A stretch of DNA of 64,000 nt from the NCBI RefSeq assembly GCF_900102365.1, contig NZ_FOIN01000002.1, positions 1 through 64,000 of the forward strand. The letters are read 5' to 3'. Below the pieces are notes generated by a model. That model was given only the letters and a program-made list of their open reading frames with translations, ran no database searches and was not told where the DNA came from. The DNA is from Thomasclavelia cocleata (GTDB taxonomy: Bacteria; Bacillota_I; Bacilli_A; Erysipelotrichales; Coprobacillaceae). Positions 1 to 9,073 of this stretch are shown piece by piece. The position numbers and the translations under genes were made by a program. Every line of letters starts with the position of its first letter. Within the stretch, counting starts at the first letter, position 1.

Positions 1-3000
1 TAACATCATCTAGTACTGCATTTGCTTCTACTAATGCTTCTTGCAATGCTGACCATGATTCAGGTGTATAGTTTCCTGCTACTAAATCTGCAGTTGAATC
101 TACTAGGTCTTGCAATTCAGTTTTATCACCTTTTAAGAATTCTAACATATGCATTGCTACTGATAATCTTGCAAATGATGCATCCACTTCTTCTTGTGTT
201 GCATTATCATTAGCTAAGATAGTTCTTGCTTCTTCTAATGCTGCATTGAATTCAGTTACTACTGCTGGTACTACTTTATCTAATTGTTCTTCTGTTACAG
301 CACTTGCCAAATCAACAGCTATTTGTAATTTTGTCTTGCTTACATCTTTTACTTCTTCAGTTAGTACTAATTTAACCATTTTTTCTATTAAATTACGTTT
401 AGTAATTTCAATTTCATTAGCATCAGGATTTTGAGAATTTGTAAGCTCTTTAGCTACTAAAATTTGATTTTGAAGAGCAGTCCATGATTCTTCACTATAT
501 CCTGTATTTTTAATACTTTCTGCTTTTTCAATCAACGCATTTAATCCATCAACATCAGCTGGAACATCAGCACGATGTAACTTGATTTCTGAAGCACTAC
601 CATTATTGTTTACAGCCTTAACATAAACAAGGCGAACAAATTTAGTTGTAACAGTATCAAACTCAATCACTTTAGTGCTAGAATTAGAACTTAAAGTTCC
701 TGTTTTAATTGTATTCCAGTTTTCACCATCATCACTAATTTCAATTCTATATTCAGTTAAATTACCATTAGAACCAGTTTGACGAGGTGTATAACTTAAA
801 CCATTAATTGCTGTTGGTTCATCAATTTCAAGTGCAATCCAGTGAGGCATAGTTGTAATTGACCAATCTGTATGCCACATTGTTCCAGTATCATTGTCTA
901 ATACATTACTTGGATTAGATCCATCACGTTGATAAGATGATGCTGTAGCTGTAAGTTTAGAATTATCAACATAATTTACATTAAGTTGTGCTTTTAATTC
1001 TAGATTTGCTAAAGCATTAGCTAACTGAATAACATAACCATCAACAGTTTCTTGCATTGAAGCTGGAAGATCTTCACGAATACTATCAATTACATTTTGT
1101 AAACGTGCTACTGATGCATCAGTAAATACTGATAAATCATCTAACACTAAATCCAAATATTTATTTACACGACTATAATCTGCTTTTGCATAATCAATTG
1201 TTTTAATAATATCATTAATTTGAGTAGTTAAACTTTCAATTTCTTCACTACTTGGATCATATAATTCAAAAATTACTTTAGCTTGGTTAACTAATGTTTC
1301 TAACTCTACATTATTTTCTTCTTTTAATAAGGCATTAGCTGTTAATACCGCATAATCAAGATTCATTGTAGAATTAAATGTTTTATTTTCACCAATACGA
1401 ACATCATCTACATAACCAATGAAAGCATTTGTTTTACTTCCAATTCTTTCAATTGGGAACATTGTTGTTGCAAGTAATGGTCTTCCTTCAACTTTTTCAC
1501 CATCACCTAATACATCAACTAATTTACCATTAACATAAAGTGATGTTACATTATGTTCATTTTTAAACTCAAGTTCAACCCATTCATTAACAGGTAATTC
1601 ATAATCAAATGAATAATCATGATTTTCTCTTGAGAATCCAACTTTTCCAGTATCTTTTTGAACAGCTTTAATTGTACCATAGCTGCTTTCAAATAAAACT
1701 TGTTCTTCACTACTGCTTGATGTACGTTTAACTTTTACTCTTAAATCATTTCCTAACCCTGCTGTAGCAACTGGAGAATTTACATAGCTTTCACTACCAT
1801 TTAATTTAAGAGCTTTTTTTCCATCTACAGATGCAATAGAAGCATTATTTCCAGCTGTTAAGTCACGATTATTTTCACTATTTTCTACTAGTGAATTCAT
1901 TGGATAATTTGCAATAATACCATCTTTACTGTCTACATCATATCCAAAATTAGTTCCAGGAGCATCACCCAATGTAGCTCTAGTAGTATTTGCTTCATTT
2001 AATGATTTAGTTCCTTTACCCCATAGTTTAGCACCAAACAATGGAATTGCATTTTCAATACGATCATAAACATCATATTCACTAACACCATTTTCTAGAT
2101 AATCTGTCATATCATTCCATACTGCAAATGCTCCACCAATCATTTGTTTATCACCTGCAGGAATAGTAACACCACCAATAGTATTGATATCAAGATTATA
2201 AAGAGTATTGTCATTTAAATAATCATAGTAATATCCTGCATTAGGAACAACATAATAATTTCCATCATTACAGTTGATCAAATCATAACCTTGTTCATAC
2301 ATTTCATCCATGTTAGCATATCCAAAGTTCCATAAATTCATTTGAACGCCTTCACTTCTTACTGGAGTTGTTCCACGACATTGTGATAAACTTCCCCAAA
2401 TACGAGCTGTACGTCCAGTATCTTGAACAAATCCTAACATATCATCTGAGAATTTACGATATGCTTCTTTATCAGCATTATATTCATCAGCACCAACATG
2501 TACAATTGTTTGATCATCAAATACTGGATTATCATCGGTCATATATTCGTTAAAAATATCCTTAACAAATTCGATACATTCATCATATTTATCACGTAAT
2601 GCTAAATGATCATTGTTTCTTCCATTTGTACCATGACGTAAATCAGGTCTTACTTTAGTAAGAGCTAATGAGTGGGCAGGAGTATCAATTTCTGGTACGA
2701 TATCTACACCATAAATTCTAGATTCCTTAATAAAATCTCTAAATTCATCTTTTGTATAGAACATATCTGTACTAGTTAAATCCGCTTGATTTAATCCGTT
2801 ATTACCACCTGCTTTAACATCAGACTCTAATCTAAATGCTGAATAAGCACTCATTGGATCAGCAACATTTTCTAATCCAATCAAGTTATCATTTAAATGT
2901 ACTTGAAAATCATTCATCTTATACCAAGACATTTGTTTAACAACTTGTTTTAAATAATCTAATGTAAATGTTTTTCTACCTACATCTAAAATGAAACCAC

Positions 3001-4660
3001 GAACTTTATACAATGGATAATCTCTTGTAGTACCACAAGGGATATCATTTGTTTGTTTTAAACTTTGTAAAATAGTTCTAGTAGCCCAATAAGCACCAGT
3101 TGTAGTTTCTGCTTCAACTTCAACATATTCATCAGTAGTCATCAAATAACCTTCGTCTTGAAGTCCTTTACTTGTATCATCAGTTAGAGCAAAATAGAAA
3201 TCACCACTTTGTACATCTGATTTACTACCCTTAACAACAGTTAATTTTTTACCTGTCATTTCTTTATAATCAGCAGCTAATGCATCTGCAACATCTTGCA
3301 ATTCATCACCAGCTATAACAATACGACTATTGCTTGAAACAACAAAGCTTCCTTCTTCACCTTTCCATTCGGCTAATTCAGGTAAAATATTTGGAGCCTC
3401 ATTATCACTATTTTCAACTTCATATTTACCAGGTACAGTAATTTTAATTTCTTTGAATTTGTAATCATTTGTTTCTTCATCAGTAACCTTAAATGAAACA
3501 GATACTTCTTTATCAACTACTGGTTGATAAATAGTTAAATCATCATCAATTACTTGCTCAAAATCAGTACCATTGTACTCAACTTTATACCCTTCAACTT
3601 CAGGTAAATTAACTGATAACTTCTCATCCCCTTTTTCAGGAGTATCTACAGTAATAGCATTCAATACTTCACCAATTGCTGGTTTAATATCTGGATTTCC
3701 ACCATACACTTCAATTTCATAAATAGAAACAGTGTTCCATGCAACTCCCCCATCAGGGTCTGCAGATGTATGTGAATCAATCAATAAGCGTACATAACGA
3801 GCTTTATACACTTGATCTAATACAATTTTTTCATCTATAGATGCTGGACGATCATTGAACTCTTTAACAGTTGTCCAATCATCCTCACTCATTGGATCAC
3901 TTAATTCTTCAGCAATTTGAAGCTTATAGCTAGTTGCTTTTCTATTTTCCCAGAAAATTTTAACAACATTAACATTTAACTTTTCACCCAAATCAACATA
4001 AATCCAATCTGGTCCATCACCAAGATTACTTCCCCATCTTGAACTTCTTGAAGTCGTATCTCCATCAGTAGCATTAGCAGCTCTTACAGAATCTGCCTCA
4101 ATTGAACTAGCAACAGCTGTTTTATTTAAAGCAACATTTTGAGTTGGATCTTGATACTTTTCATCAGTATTTAATACCTTGAAATCACGGCAAGAAACAC
4201 TAGGATATCCTTTTACCTTTGTTACTTCAAGTTTAACATAGCGTCCACTAACAGCTTGAGCTAAAAGATCTTCAGAAGTCTTACTATTATTCTCAGTTCT
4301 AACAACAACCGCACTACCCCAATCATTTATGTCATTTGATACATAAATATTGTATTCTTGAGCATAAACTGAATCACTTTCCCAAATCATCTGGAACTTG
4401 TTCATTTCATATTCTTGTCCTAAATCAACATATGCCCATTGTGTTGCATCTCTTTCTGTTGACCAACGGCTATCTTCATCAGCATCAGTTAAATTAGATG
4501 CTGGCATCGTACTATATTCAGCACTAGCAACAACTGGCTTGTTTAACGCAAGATTATTACTAACTTCTTCAGCTGATAAGTTGATACTTAAAGAAAATAC
4601 GCTTGTAAGACATAAAACCAAAGCGATTAAACTCTTGCAAACCTTGTTCATAACTTTCAT
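1..4660 (-). CDS. Secreted GH20 beta-N-acetylhexosaminidase / lacto-N-biosidase-like, C-terminus outside window
   Basis: The open frame runs from ATG at 4660 off the left edge, giving at least 1553 codons with no stop. An AGGAGA site lies 12 nt upstream. A signal peptide covers residues 1-28. Two F5/8-type-C (CBM32-like) domains follow at about 35-335, then the GH20 N-terminal domain and a TIM barrel at about 530-890 with GFILDVGRK and the catalytic pair Asp725-Glu726 in HVGADEY. A LamG/ConA-like domain (about 910-1080), a helical part, another F5/8-C domain (about 1250-1370) and FIVAR modules come next. GH20 enzymes use substrate-assisted catalysis to release terminal GlcNAc/GalNAc or lacto-N-biose; the GRK-KMNDFQVHLND stretch resembles lacto-N-biosidases, but the exact substrate is inferred. 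It probably acts on mucin or milk-type glycans at the cell surface, with a wall anchor likely lying beyond the edge. Confidence 0.88.
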   Translation of the reverse strand, partial: MKVMNKVCKSLIALVLCLTSVFSLSINLSAEEVSNNLALNKPVVASAEYSTMPASNLTDADEDSRWSTERDATQWAYVDLGQEYEMNKFQMIWESDSVYAQEYNIYVSNDINDWGSAVVVRTENNSKTSEDLLAQAVSGRYVKLEVTKVKGYPSVSCRDFKVLNTDEKYQDPTQNVALNKTAVASSIEADSVRAANATDGDTTSRSSRWGSNLGDGPDWIYVDLGEKLNVNVVKIFWENRKATSYKLQIAEELSDPMSEDDWTTVKEFNDRPASIDEKIVLDQVYKARYVRLLIDSHTSADPDGGVAWNTVSIYEIEVYGGNPDIKPAIGEVLNAITVDTPEKGDEKLSVNLPEVEGYKVEYNGTDFEQVIDDDLTIYQPVVDKEVSVSFKVTDEETNDYKFKEIKITVPGKYEVENSDNEAPNILPELAEWKGEEGSFVVSSNSRIVIAGDELQDVADALAADYKEMTGKKLTVVKGSKSDVQSGDFYFALTDDTSKGLQDEGYLMTTDEYVEVEAETTTGAYWATRTILQSLKQTNDIPCGTTRDYPLYKVRGFILDVGRKTFTLDYLKQVVKQMSWYKMNDFQVHLNDNLIGLENVADPMSAYSAFRLESDVKAGGNNGLNQADLTSTDMFYTKDEFRDFIKESRIYGVDIVPEIDTPAHSLALTKVRPDLRHGTNGRNNDHLALRDKYDECIEFVKDIFNEYMTDDNPVFDDQTIVHVGADEYNADKEAYRKFSDDMLGFVQDTGRTARIWGSLSQCRGTTPVRSEGVQMNLWNFGYANMDEMYEQGYDLINCNDGNYYVVPNAGYYYDYLNDNTLYNLDINTIGGVTIPAGDKQMIGGAFAVWNDMTDYLENGVSEYDVYDRIENAIPLFGAKLWGKGTKSLNEANTTRATLGDAPGTNFGYDVDSKDGIIANYPMNSLVENSENNRDLTAGNNASIASVDGKKALKLNGSESYVNSPVATAGLGNDLRVKVKRTSSSSEEQVLFESSYGTIKAVQKDTGKVGFSRENHDYSFDYELPVNEWVELEFKNEHNVTSLYVNGKLVDVLGDGEKVEGRPLLATTMFPIERIGSKTNAFIGYVDDVRIGENKTFNSTMNLDYAVLTANALLKEENNVELETLVNQAKVIFELYDPSSEEIESLTTQINDIIKTIDYAKADYSRVNKYLDLVLDDLSVFTDASVARLQNVIDSIREDLPASMQETVDGYVIQLANALANLELKAQLNVNYVDNSKLTATASSYQRDGSNPSNVLDNDTGTMWHTDWSITTMPHWIALEIDEPTAINGLSYTPRQTGSNGNLTEYRIEISDDGENWNTIKTGTLSSNSSTKVIEFDTVTTKFVRLVYVKAVNNNGSASEIKLHRADVPADVDGLNALIEKAESIKNTGYSEESWTALQNQILVAKELTNSQNPDANEIEITKRNLIEKMVKLVLTEEVKDVSKTKLQIAVDLASAVTEEQLDKVVPAVVTEFNAALEEARTILANDNATQEEVDASFARLSVAMHMLEFLKGDKTELQDLVDSTADLVAGNYTPESWSALQEALVEANAVLDDV

Positions 4661-5027
4661 CGTTTCTTTCTATCTCCTTTCTTTGAAAAATGATTACATA
4701 TAAGTTTCCATTTTCCCTTTAAGAACTAATTAAATATCTGCTCGCTATAATTTTTAATCTTTAAAATATTTAAAATATTTCTAAAAAACAGTATACAGAA
4801 CCTTAAAAATCATGTAATCCCTTTCACCTAAATTATCTATTATTTAATGAAAAATTACAAGTTATTTTATCTACAAAATTATTTATATTGTGTGATATCT
4901 AAAATAGTCATTACTATATAATCATTTATTTTTTTAGTACTTCAACTTTAAAAACTGCCCCTATTCAAATTTACTTATAAGTATAATGTTCCCTTGATAA
5001 TACTAACAACACTCATTCCCCTCTTAG
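4661..5027. other. Gene-free upstream region of the GH20 gene
   Basis: About 370 bases of AT-rich DNA between the GH20 start and the terminator of the WYL-regulator gene. The GH20 promoter must lie here because the upstream gene ends in a terminator, but no convincing -35/-10 pair, RAT element or riboswitch was recognised. Confidence 0.5.
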
Positions 5028-5059
5028 ATTAAAAACAGGAAACTTACTCAGTTTCCTGT
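5028..5059 (-). terminator. Intrinsic terminator of the WYL regulator gene, overlapping its stop codon
   Basis: Arms 5035-5043 and 5051-5059 (ACAGGAAAC / GTTTCCTGT) form a perfect 9-bp stem followed on the minus strand by a T-rich run. The stop codon at 5044-5046 is in the loop, so the last codons of the gene form the 5' arm. Confidence 0.85.
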
Positions 5060-6042
5060 TCATACATCTTTAACATTAACTTTAATCTTTTTCTAATCAT
5101 CTCTTTTAATCCAAGTGGTAATATTACTTGGATATTTGTCTGTAGCATCATCAGCCAACCTACTAATCCATCAGATAAAGCAACATTTTTTATTTCTGCT
5201 TCAATTTTACCATCATAGGTTTTACTTACAATAATATCTTTACCAAATTGATTTACTACCTCTTTTAATACATTTTGATTAAATCTAATTTTCAAATCAA
5301 TTCTCTTTTTACTTATATACATATTTACAATCTTATCAAACTCTTTGGCCATATCAAATTGTTCTCTTATTTCCTCAAACTTACTATTATGATTTCTAAC
5401 CAAGCGCATTCGATCGACTCGATAAACACTTAAACTATTTTTTCTTTTATTAAAATAACCAATAAGATAATAATTAGAACCTTTTAAAATTAATTTATAG
5501 GGTGAAATTATATATGTTTCACTATCATGATTACCATTATTATGATAAACTTCTACCAAACAATTATCATCAATATCATAACTTATATATTTAAAAGCAA
5601 TATTTTTGTGATTATTAACAGCCTTAATAATAGTAGTAAGACTTATTAAAGGATCATAAGTTAAAATATTATTATTTCCATCTTCAATATTTAAACGTTT
5701 AATTTGTTTATAAGAGCTTAATAATGATAACTTTTCAACCATTATAGAAGCTGAATTTTTATCTAAATTAGGATTAAAAATAATACTATCCATTAATAAC
5801 TGTAACTGACCGTCATCAAAAAACTCATCCTCAATAACAAAACCGCTTCTTCTAATAGTTTTTATTAGATATTTACCTGTTAAACAATGATAAAAATCAT
5901 TAATTCTTTTAATAAGGCTATATATCGTTTTAATATTAAGATCATATCCATACTGTTGTAAATACACTAGTATCTCTTTACCCTTAATCGGCTGATCACT
6001 ATCATTTATGACTTTATAAATATAATACATTTTTTCACCCAT
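5044..6042 (-). CDS. HTH and WYL-domain transcriptional regulator
   Basis: 332 residues. The N-terminal about 75 residues look like a winged-helix HTH domain. Residues about 135-225 form a WYL domain with SPYKLILKGSNYYLIGY and a following SVYRVDRM strand, and a WCX-like C-terminal domain follows. WYL proteins are DNA-binding regulators whose WYL domain senses ligands or nucleic acids. Start ATG 6042 has an AGGAG site 7 nt upstream. It lies 10 nt after the unknown gene at 6053 and is probably co-transcribed with it. The target is unknown; the nearest neighbours are the GH20 and aminotransferase genes. Confidence 0.85.
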   Translation of the reverse strand: MGEKMYYIYKVINDSDQPIKGKEILVYLQQYGYDLNIKTIYSLIKRINDFYHCLTGKYLIKTIRRSGFVIEDEFFDDGQLQLLMDSIIFNPNLDKNSASIMVEKLSLLSSYKQIKRLNIEDGNNNILTYDPLISLTTIIKAVNNHKNIAFKYISYDIDDNCLVEVYHNNGNHDSETYIISPYKLILKGSNYYLIGYFNKRKNSLSVYRVDRMRLVRNHNSKFEEIREQFDMAKEFDKIVNMYISKKRIDLKIRFNQNVLKEVVNQFGKDIIVSKTYDGKIEAEIKNVALSDGLVGWLMMLQTNIQVILPLGLKEMIRKRLKLMLKMYEQETE

Positions 6043-6052
6043 AAAATTACTC

Positions 6053-6688
6053 CTATATTAATATTGAATTTAATGGCATATCGACTTTTTTTAAATATTT
6101 ATTATATAAACGTGGACTATAATTATAAAGTGCTGGTAAAAAACGCTCAAATTCTTGATCAATAATAACATACTCTAAATGCAAATATGCTTTTTTATAG
6201 TTTTTCTCTAATAATAAAATATAACAAGTTAAATAATGATAACGCTCCATACTCAAGTTTAATCGATTTGCTAGAGCATCAACAAATGATTCAATAACTT
6301 TTTCATTAAATTTAATTAAATGTCTAAGCAAACAATATGTTTCAATTGAAAAACCACCATTATCAATAATATAGTTTAATAAATTATATTTATATACCAA
6401 TACAAGCCGATAATACGAACTTAACAAAATATTCATAAAAACCAAATGATTTTCCATTTCACTTAAACTAACACTCTTATCAATTAACTTTTTTATTTTA
6501 CTAAAAATTACCAACTGTAAATCTTTTCTTTTATTAATCTTTTTCTTAATAATCTTTATATCCATACTCTTATTAACAATATCATGAATATCTTGCATCC
6601 AATAACTTTCACTAATATCTAACAAATACCTTTTAACATCAACAATATCCTTATCAATAACCTTTTCATAACTTTGTGTTTTCATCAT
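6053..6688 (-). CDS. Hypothetical protein, partner of the WYL regulator
   Basis: A soluble, mostly helical, Lys/Tyr/Leu-rich protein of about 211 residues without signal peptide or membrane segments. No family was recognised; the helical repeats loosely resemble TPR-like solenoids. Start ATG 6688 (or the adjacent in-frame ATG 6685) has AGGAG 6-9 nt upstream; a TTG at 6691 is less likely. It is first in a two-gene minus-strand unit with the WYL regulator, with only a 10-nt gap, suggesting a shared regulatory function. Confidence 0.6.
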   Translation of the reverse strand: MMKTQSYEKVIDKDIVDVKRYLLDISESYWMQDIHDIVNKSMDIKIIKKKINKRKDLQLVIFSKIKKLIDKSVSLSEMENHLVFMNILLSSYYRLVLVYKYNLLNYIIDNGGFSIETYCLLRHLIKFNEKVIESFVDALANRLNLSMERYHYLTCYILLLEKNYKKAYLHLEYVIIDQEFERFLPALYNYSPRLYNKYLKKVDMPLNSILI

Positions 6689-6691
6689 CAA

Positions 6692-7149
6692 TCACTCCTT
6701 TAATTACCTATATTATAGTTAATTAAAAATATTTATGATTTGATTTTTTTAATTATAACACCGTTTTTTCGGTTTTAAAATTAAATTATTGAAAAAAATA
6801 AAAATAAACCTACTTTAATAATCCAAGTCTATTAAATATATATTCTTCGAATTATATAATAAATCCTTCTTTTAAGAAAAAACTATAAACAAAACTAACC
6901 ATATAAATTAAATCATATCTAATACTATATATTATTATTCATACAAAGCCATCTAATTTTAAAACCAGTGATACTATCATTATTGTACTGCCAAATACTT
7001 TACACCATTCTAATAAAAATACCTAATACGTAAAATTGAATAATATAATTTGAAACATCTGTTTAAAAGCATCACTTCTTTAAACCTCCAATAATTATTT
7101 TTTCGATCTATAACATGACAAATTTTAATCTATTAAAAAGTTCAAACAT
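6692..7149. other. AT-rich gene-free region with probable promoter of the 6053-5044 operon
   Basis: About 460 bases with no credible ORF. On the minus strand a TATAAT at about 6754-6759 lies next to a small CCG/CGG hairpin and is a plausible -10 element, though the -35 is weak. Nothing else was recognised; it may be decayed sequence. Confidence 0.45.
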
Positions 7150-7190
7150 AAAAAGCTTATTCTATAAATAAATTCTATAGAACAAGCTTT
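7150..7190 (-). terminator. Intrinsic terminator of the aminotransferase gene
   Basis: Arms 7152-7166 and 7176-7190 form a 15-bp stem with one wobble, followed on the minus strand by a short T run. It sits 13 nt after the aminotransferase stop. Confidence 0.8.
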
Positions 7191-7202
7191 AAAATCAACT
7201 CA

Positions 7203-8372
7203 TCAGTTATTTAATTTATCTAAAAACCTTTTAATCCTTGTAGTTGCTTCCTTAATCTGATCAATTGAATAAGCATATGATACTCTTATATACCCTTCTC
7301 CAGCTTCACCAAAAGCAGTACCTGGTACGCAAGCTACTAATTGATCTTTTAATAACTCTTCACAGAATTGTTCTGAAGTCATACCAGTGGATTTAATACA
7401 TGGAAATACATAAAATGCCCCTTGAGGTGTAAATGTATGTAATCCCATATCATTAAATGCTTTAACAATATAATTACGTCTTAACATATATGCTTGACGC
7501 ATTGTCTCAATTTCATTATCACAATGACGCATTGCTTCAATAGCCCCATACTGAGCACCTGTAGGTGCTGACATAATTACATATTGATGAATTTTATTCA
7601 TTGCTTTAGTAAGTATTTCATTAGCTAAAACATATCCTAAACGCCATCCTGTCATCGCATAAGCCTTTGAATAACCACTAACCAAGATTACTTGATCTTT
7701 GATTTCATCAAAAGATGCAATAGAACAGAATTTTTGTTCATATGATAATTCTGCATATATCTCATCAGTTATGACAATAATTTCATGCTCTTTTATAATT
7801 GGTACAAGTTTTTCATAATCTTCTTGTGTCATAAAACCACCCGTAGGATTACTAGGATAATTTAATAAGATTGCTTTAGTTTTTGGAGTTATTGCTGCCT
7901 TTAACAATTCTGGAGTTAATTTAAACTCATTATCTTCTTTAAGTTCAATATTAACAACTTTACCACCAGCCAAAGCTACACCTGGTGTATAGGCAACATA
8001 ACTTGGCTGCAATAAGATCACCTCATCACCAGGATTAATAATTGCTCTAAAAGCTAAGTCAATTGCTTCAGATCCCCCTACAGTAACAATACACTCTTTA
8101 TCATAATTATAATTCAAACCAAATCTTCTTTTTTGATAACGACAAATTTCTTTTCTTAATTCAACTAAACCCTGATTAGCAGTATAGAATGTCTTTCCTT
8201 GTTCAATTGAATAAATAGCTGCTTCTCTAATTTTCCAAGGTGTATCAAAATCAGGTTCCCCAACTCCTAAAGATATAACACCTTCCATTTCATTTGCTAA
8301 ATCAAAAAATTTACGAATTCCACTAGGTGGTATATCTCTTACGATATTATTTAATACTTTATTAAAATCCAT
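7203..8372 (-). CDS. PLP-dependent class I/II aminotransferase
   Basis: 389 residues, full length for fold-type I aminotransferases of the aspartate/PatA group. SLGVGEPDFDTP lies near residue 35, NYPSNPTGG near 171, TDEIYAEL near 202, and the PLP lysine is Lys236 in SGYSKAYAMTGWRLGY. It likely transfers amino groups between an amino acid and 2-oxoglutarate in the cytoplasm; substrate is not predictable from sequence alone. Its ATG overlaps the TAA of the upstream Lrp-type regulator by one base (TAATG), so the two are translationally coupled and probably functionally linked in amino-acid metabolism. Confidence 0.9.
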   Translation of the reverse strand: MDFNKVLNNIVRDIPPSGIRKFFDLANEMEGVISLGVGEPDFDTPWKIREAAIYSIEQGKTFYTANQGLVELRKEICRYQKRRFGLNYNYDKECIVTVGGSEAIDLAFRAIINPGDEVILLQPSYVAYTPGVALAGGKVVNIELKEDNEFKLTPELLKAAITPKTKAILLNYPSNPTGGFMTQEDYEKLVPIIKEHEIIVITDEIYAELSYEQKFCSIASFDEIKDQVILVSGYSKAYAMTGWRLGYVLANEILTKAMNKIHQYVIMSAPTGAQYGAIEAMRHCDNEIETMRQAYMLRRNYIVKAFNDMGLHTFTPQGAFYVFPCIKSTGMTSEQFCEELLKDQLVACVPGTAFGEAGEGYIRVSYAYSIDQIKEATTRIKRFLDKLNN

Positions 8373-8863
8373 TATGGTGTTACCAACAATCTTTCAGCAG
8401 CTTCTTTGTCATTATCATCAAAACTTATTCCATTATTTTTATATTGTTTTAATACAAACATTGTTGCAGTACCAGTTACACCTTCCAATGGCGCCAATTT
8501 AGAGGCAACGAAACGGGCGGCTTCTTGCATTGTATGTCCTTTAACAATCGCAACGAATTCAAAACTTCCACTTAATAAATACATTGTATCTACTTCTGGA
8601 AAAGCATAAATCTTTTTAGCAATACGATCATAACCATATTCACGTTCAGGAGTAGCATTAATTTGAATCAATGCCATTACATTATCTACATTAGTACGAT
8701 CCCAATTAATAATCGTATGATAACCACAGATAACTTTATCCTTTTCTAATTGGTTGATAGTTTTGACAACATTATCTTCTGTTTCATTTAATGCCATGGC
8801 AAGATCTGTAACTTCCATTCTTGCATTATTATGAAGTAATGTTAATAATAAGTTCTCATCCAT
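8372..8863 (-). CDS. Lrp/AsnC-family transcriptional regulator
   Basis: 163 residues from ATG 8863, which has GGAGG 8 nt upstream. The open frame extends further upstream to 8989, but that part is Phe/Ile-rich and lacks a Shine-Dalgarno, so the shorter start is chosen. An N-terminal HTH (about 1-60) is followed by an AsnC ligand-binding (RAM) domain at about 70-150. The family senses amino acids and regulates their metabolism. It overlaps the aminotransferase start by one base and probably controls that operon. Confidence 0.88.
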   Translation of the reverse strand: MDENLLLTLLHNNARMEVTDLAMALNETEDNVVKTINQLEKDKVICGYHTIINWDRTNVDNVMALIQINATPEREYGYDRIAKKIYAFPEVDTMYLLSGSFEFVAIVKGHTMQEAARFVASKLAPLEGVTGTATMFVLKQYKNNGISFDDNDKEAAERLLVTP

Positions 8864-8890
8864 ATTTCTGTCCTCCAATTTATTTTGTTT

Positions 8891-8918
8891 ATTATATAAC
8901 ATTTTAAATATAAGGTAA
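8891..8918 (-). promoter_or_regulatory. Promoter of the Lrp-aminotransferase operon
   Basis: On the minus strand TTACCT (8918-8913) and a perfect TATAAT (8896-8891) are separated by 16 bp, about 30 bp upstream of the regulator start. No operator was identified. Confidence 0.6.
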
Positions 8919-8974
8919 AGATGAATGATATATAAATTAAAAGAAACACATAAAATAAATATGACTATTTTTTC

Positions 8975-9023
8975 AAAATAAAAGAACATAGACTATTATA
9001 TACCATAATAATTTATGTTCCTT
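8975..9023 (-). terminator. Intrinsic terminator after the metallophosphoesterase gene
   Basis: Outer arms 8981-8990 and 9014-9023 pair with one wobble and continue into an inner AT-rich stem. The 3' side on the minus strand runs into TTTTATTTT. Confidence 0.75.
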
Positions 9024-9073
9024 TTATCCTATTTATTAACTACTATATAAAAAACATTCAAGTTCCTTATTCA

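Noticed and set aside
8864-8989. N-terminal extension of the Lrp-type regulator
   Set aside because: The extension covers the TATAAT promoter and has no ribosome site; ATG 8863 has GGAGG at 8 nt.
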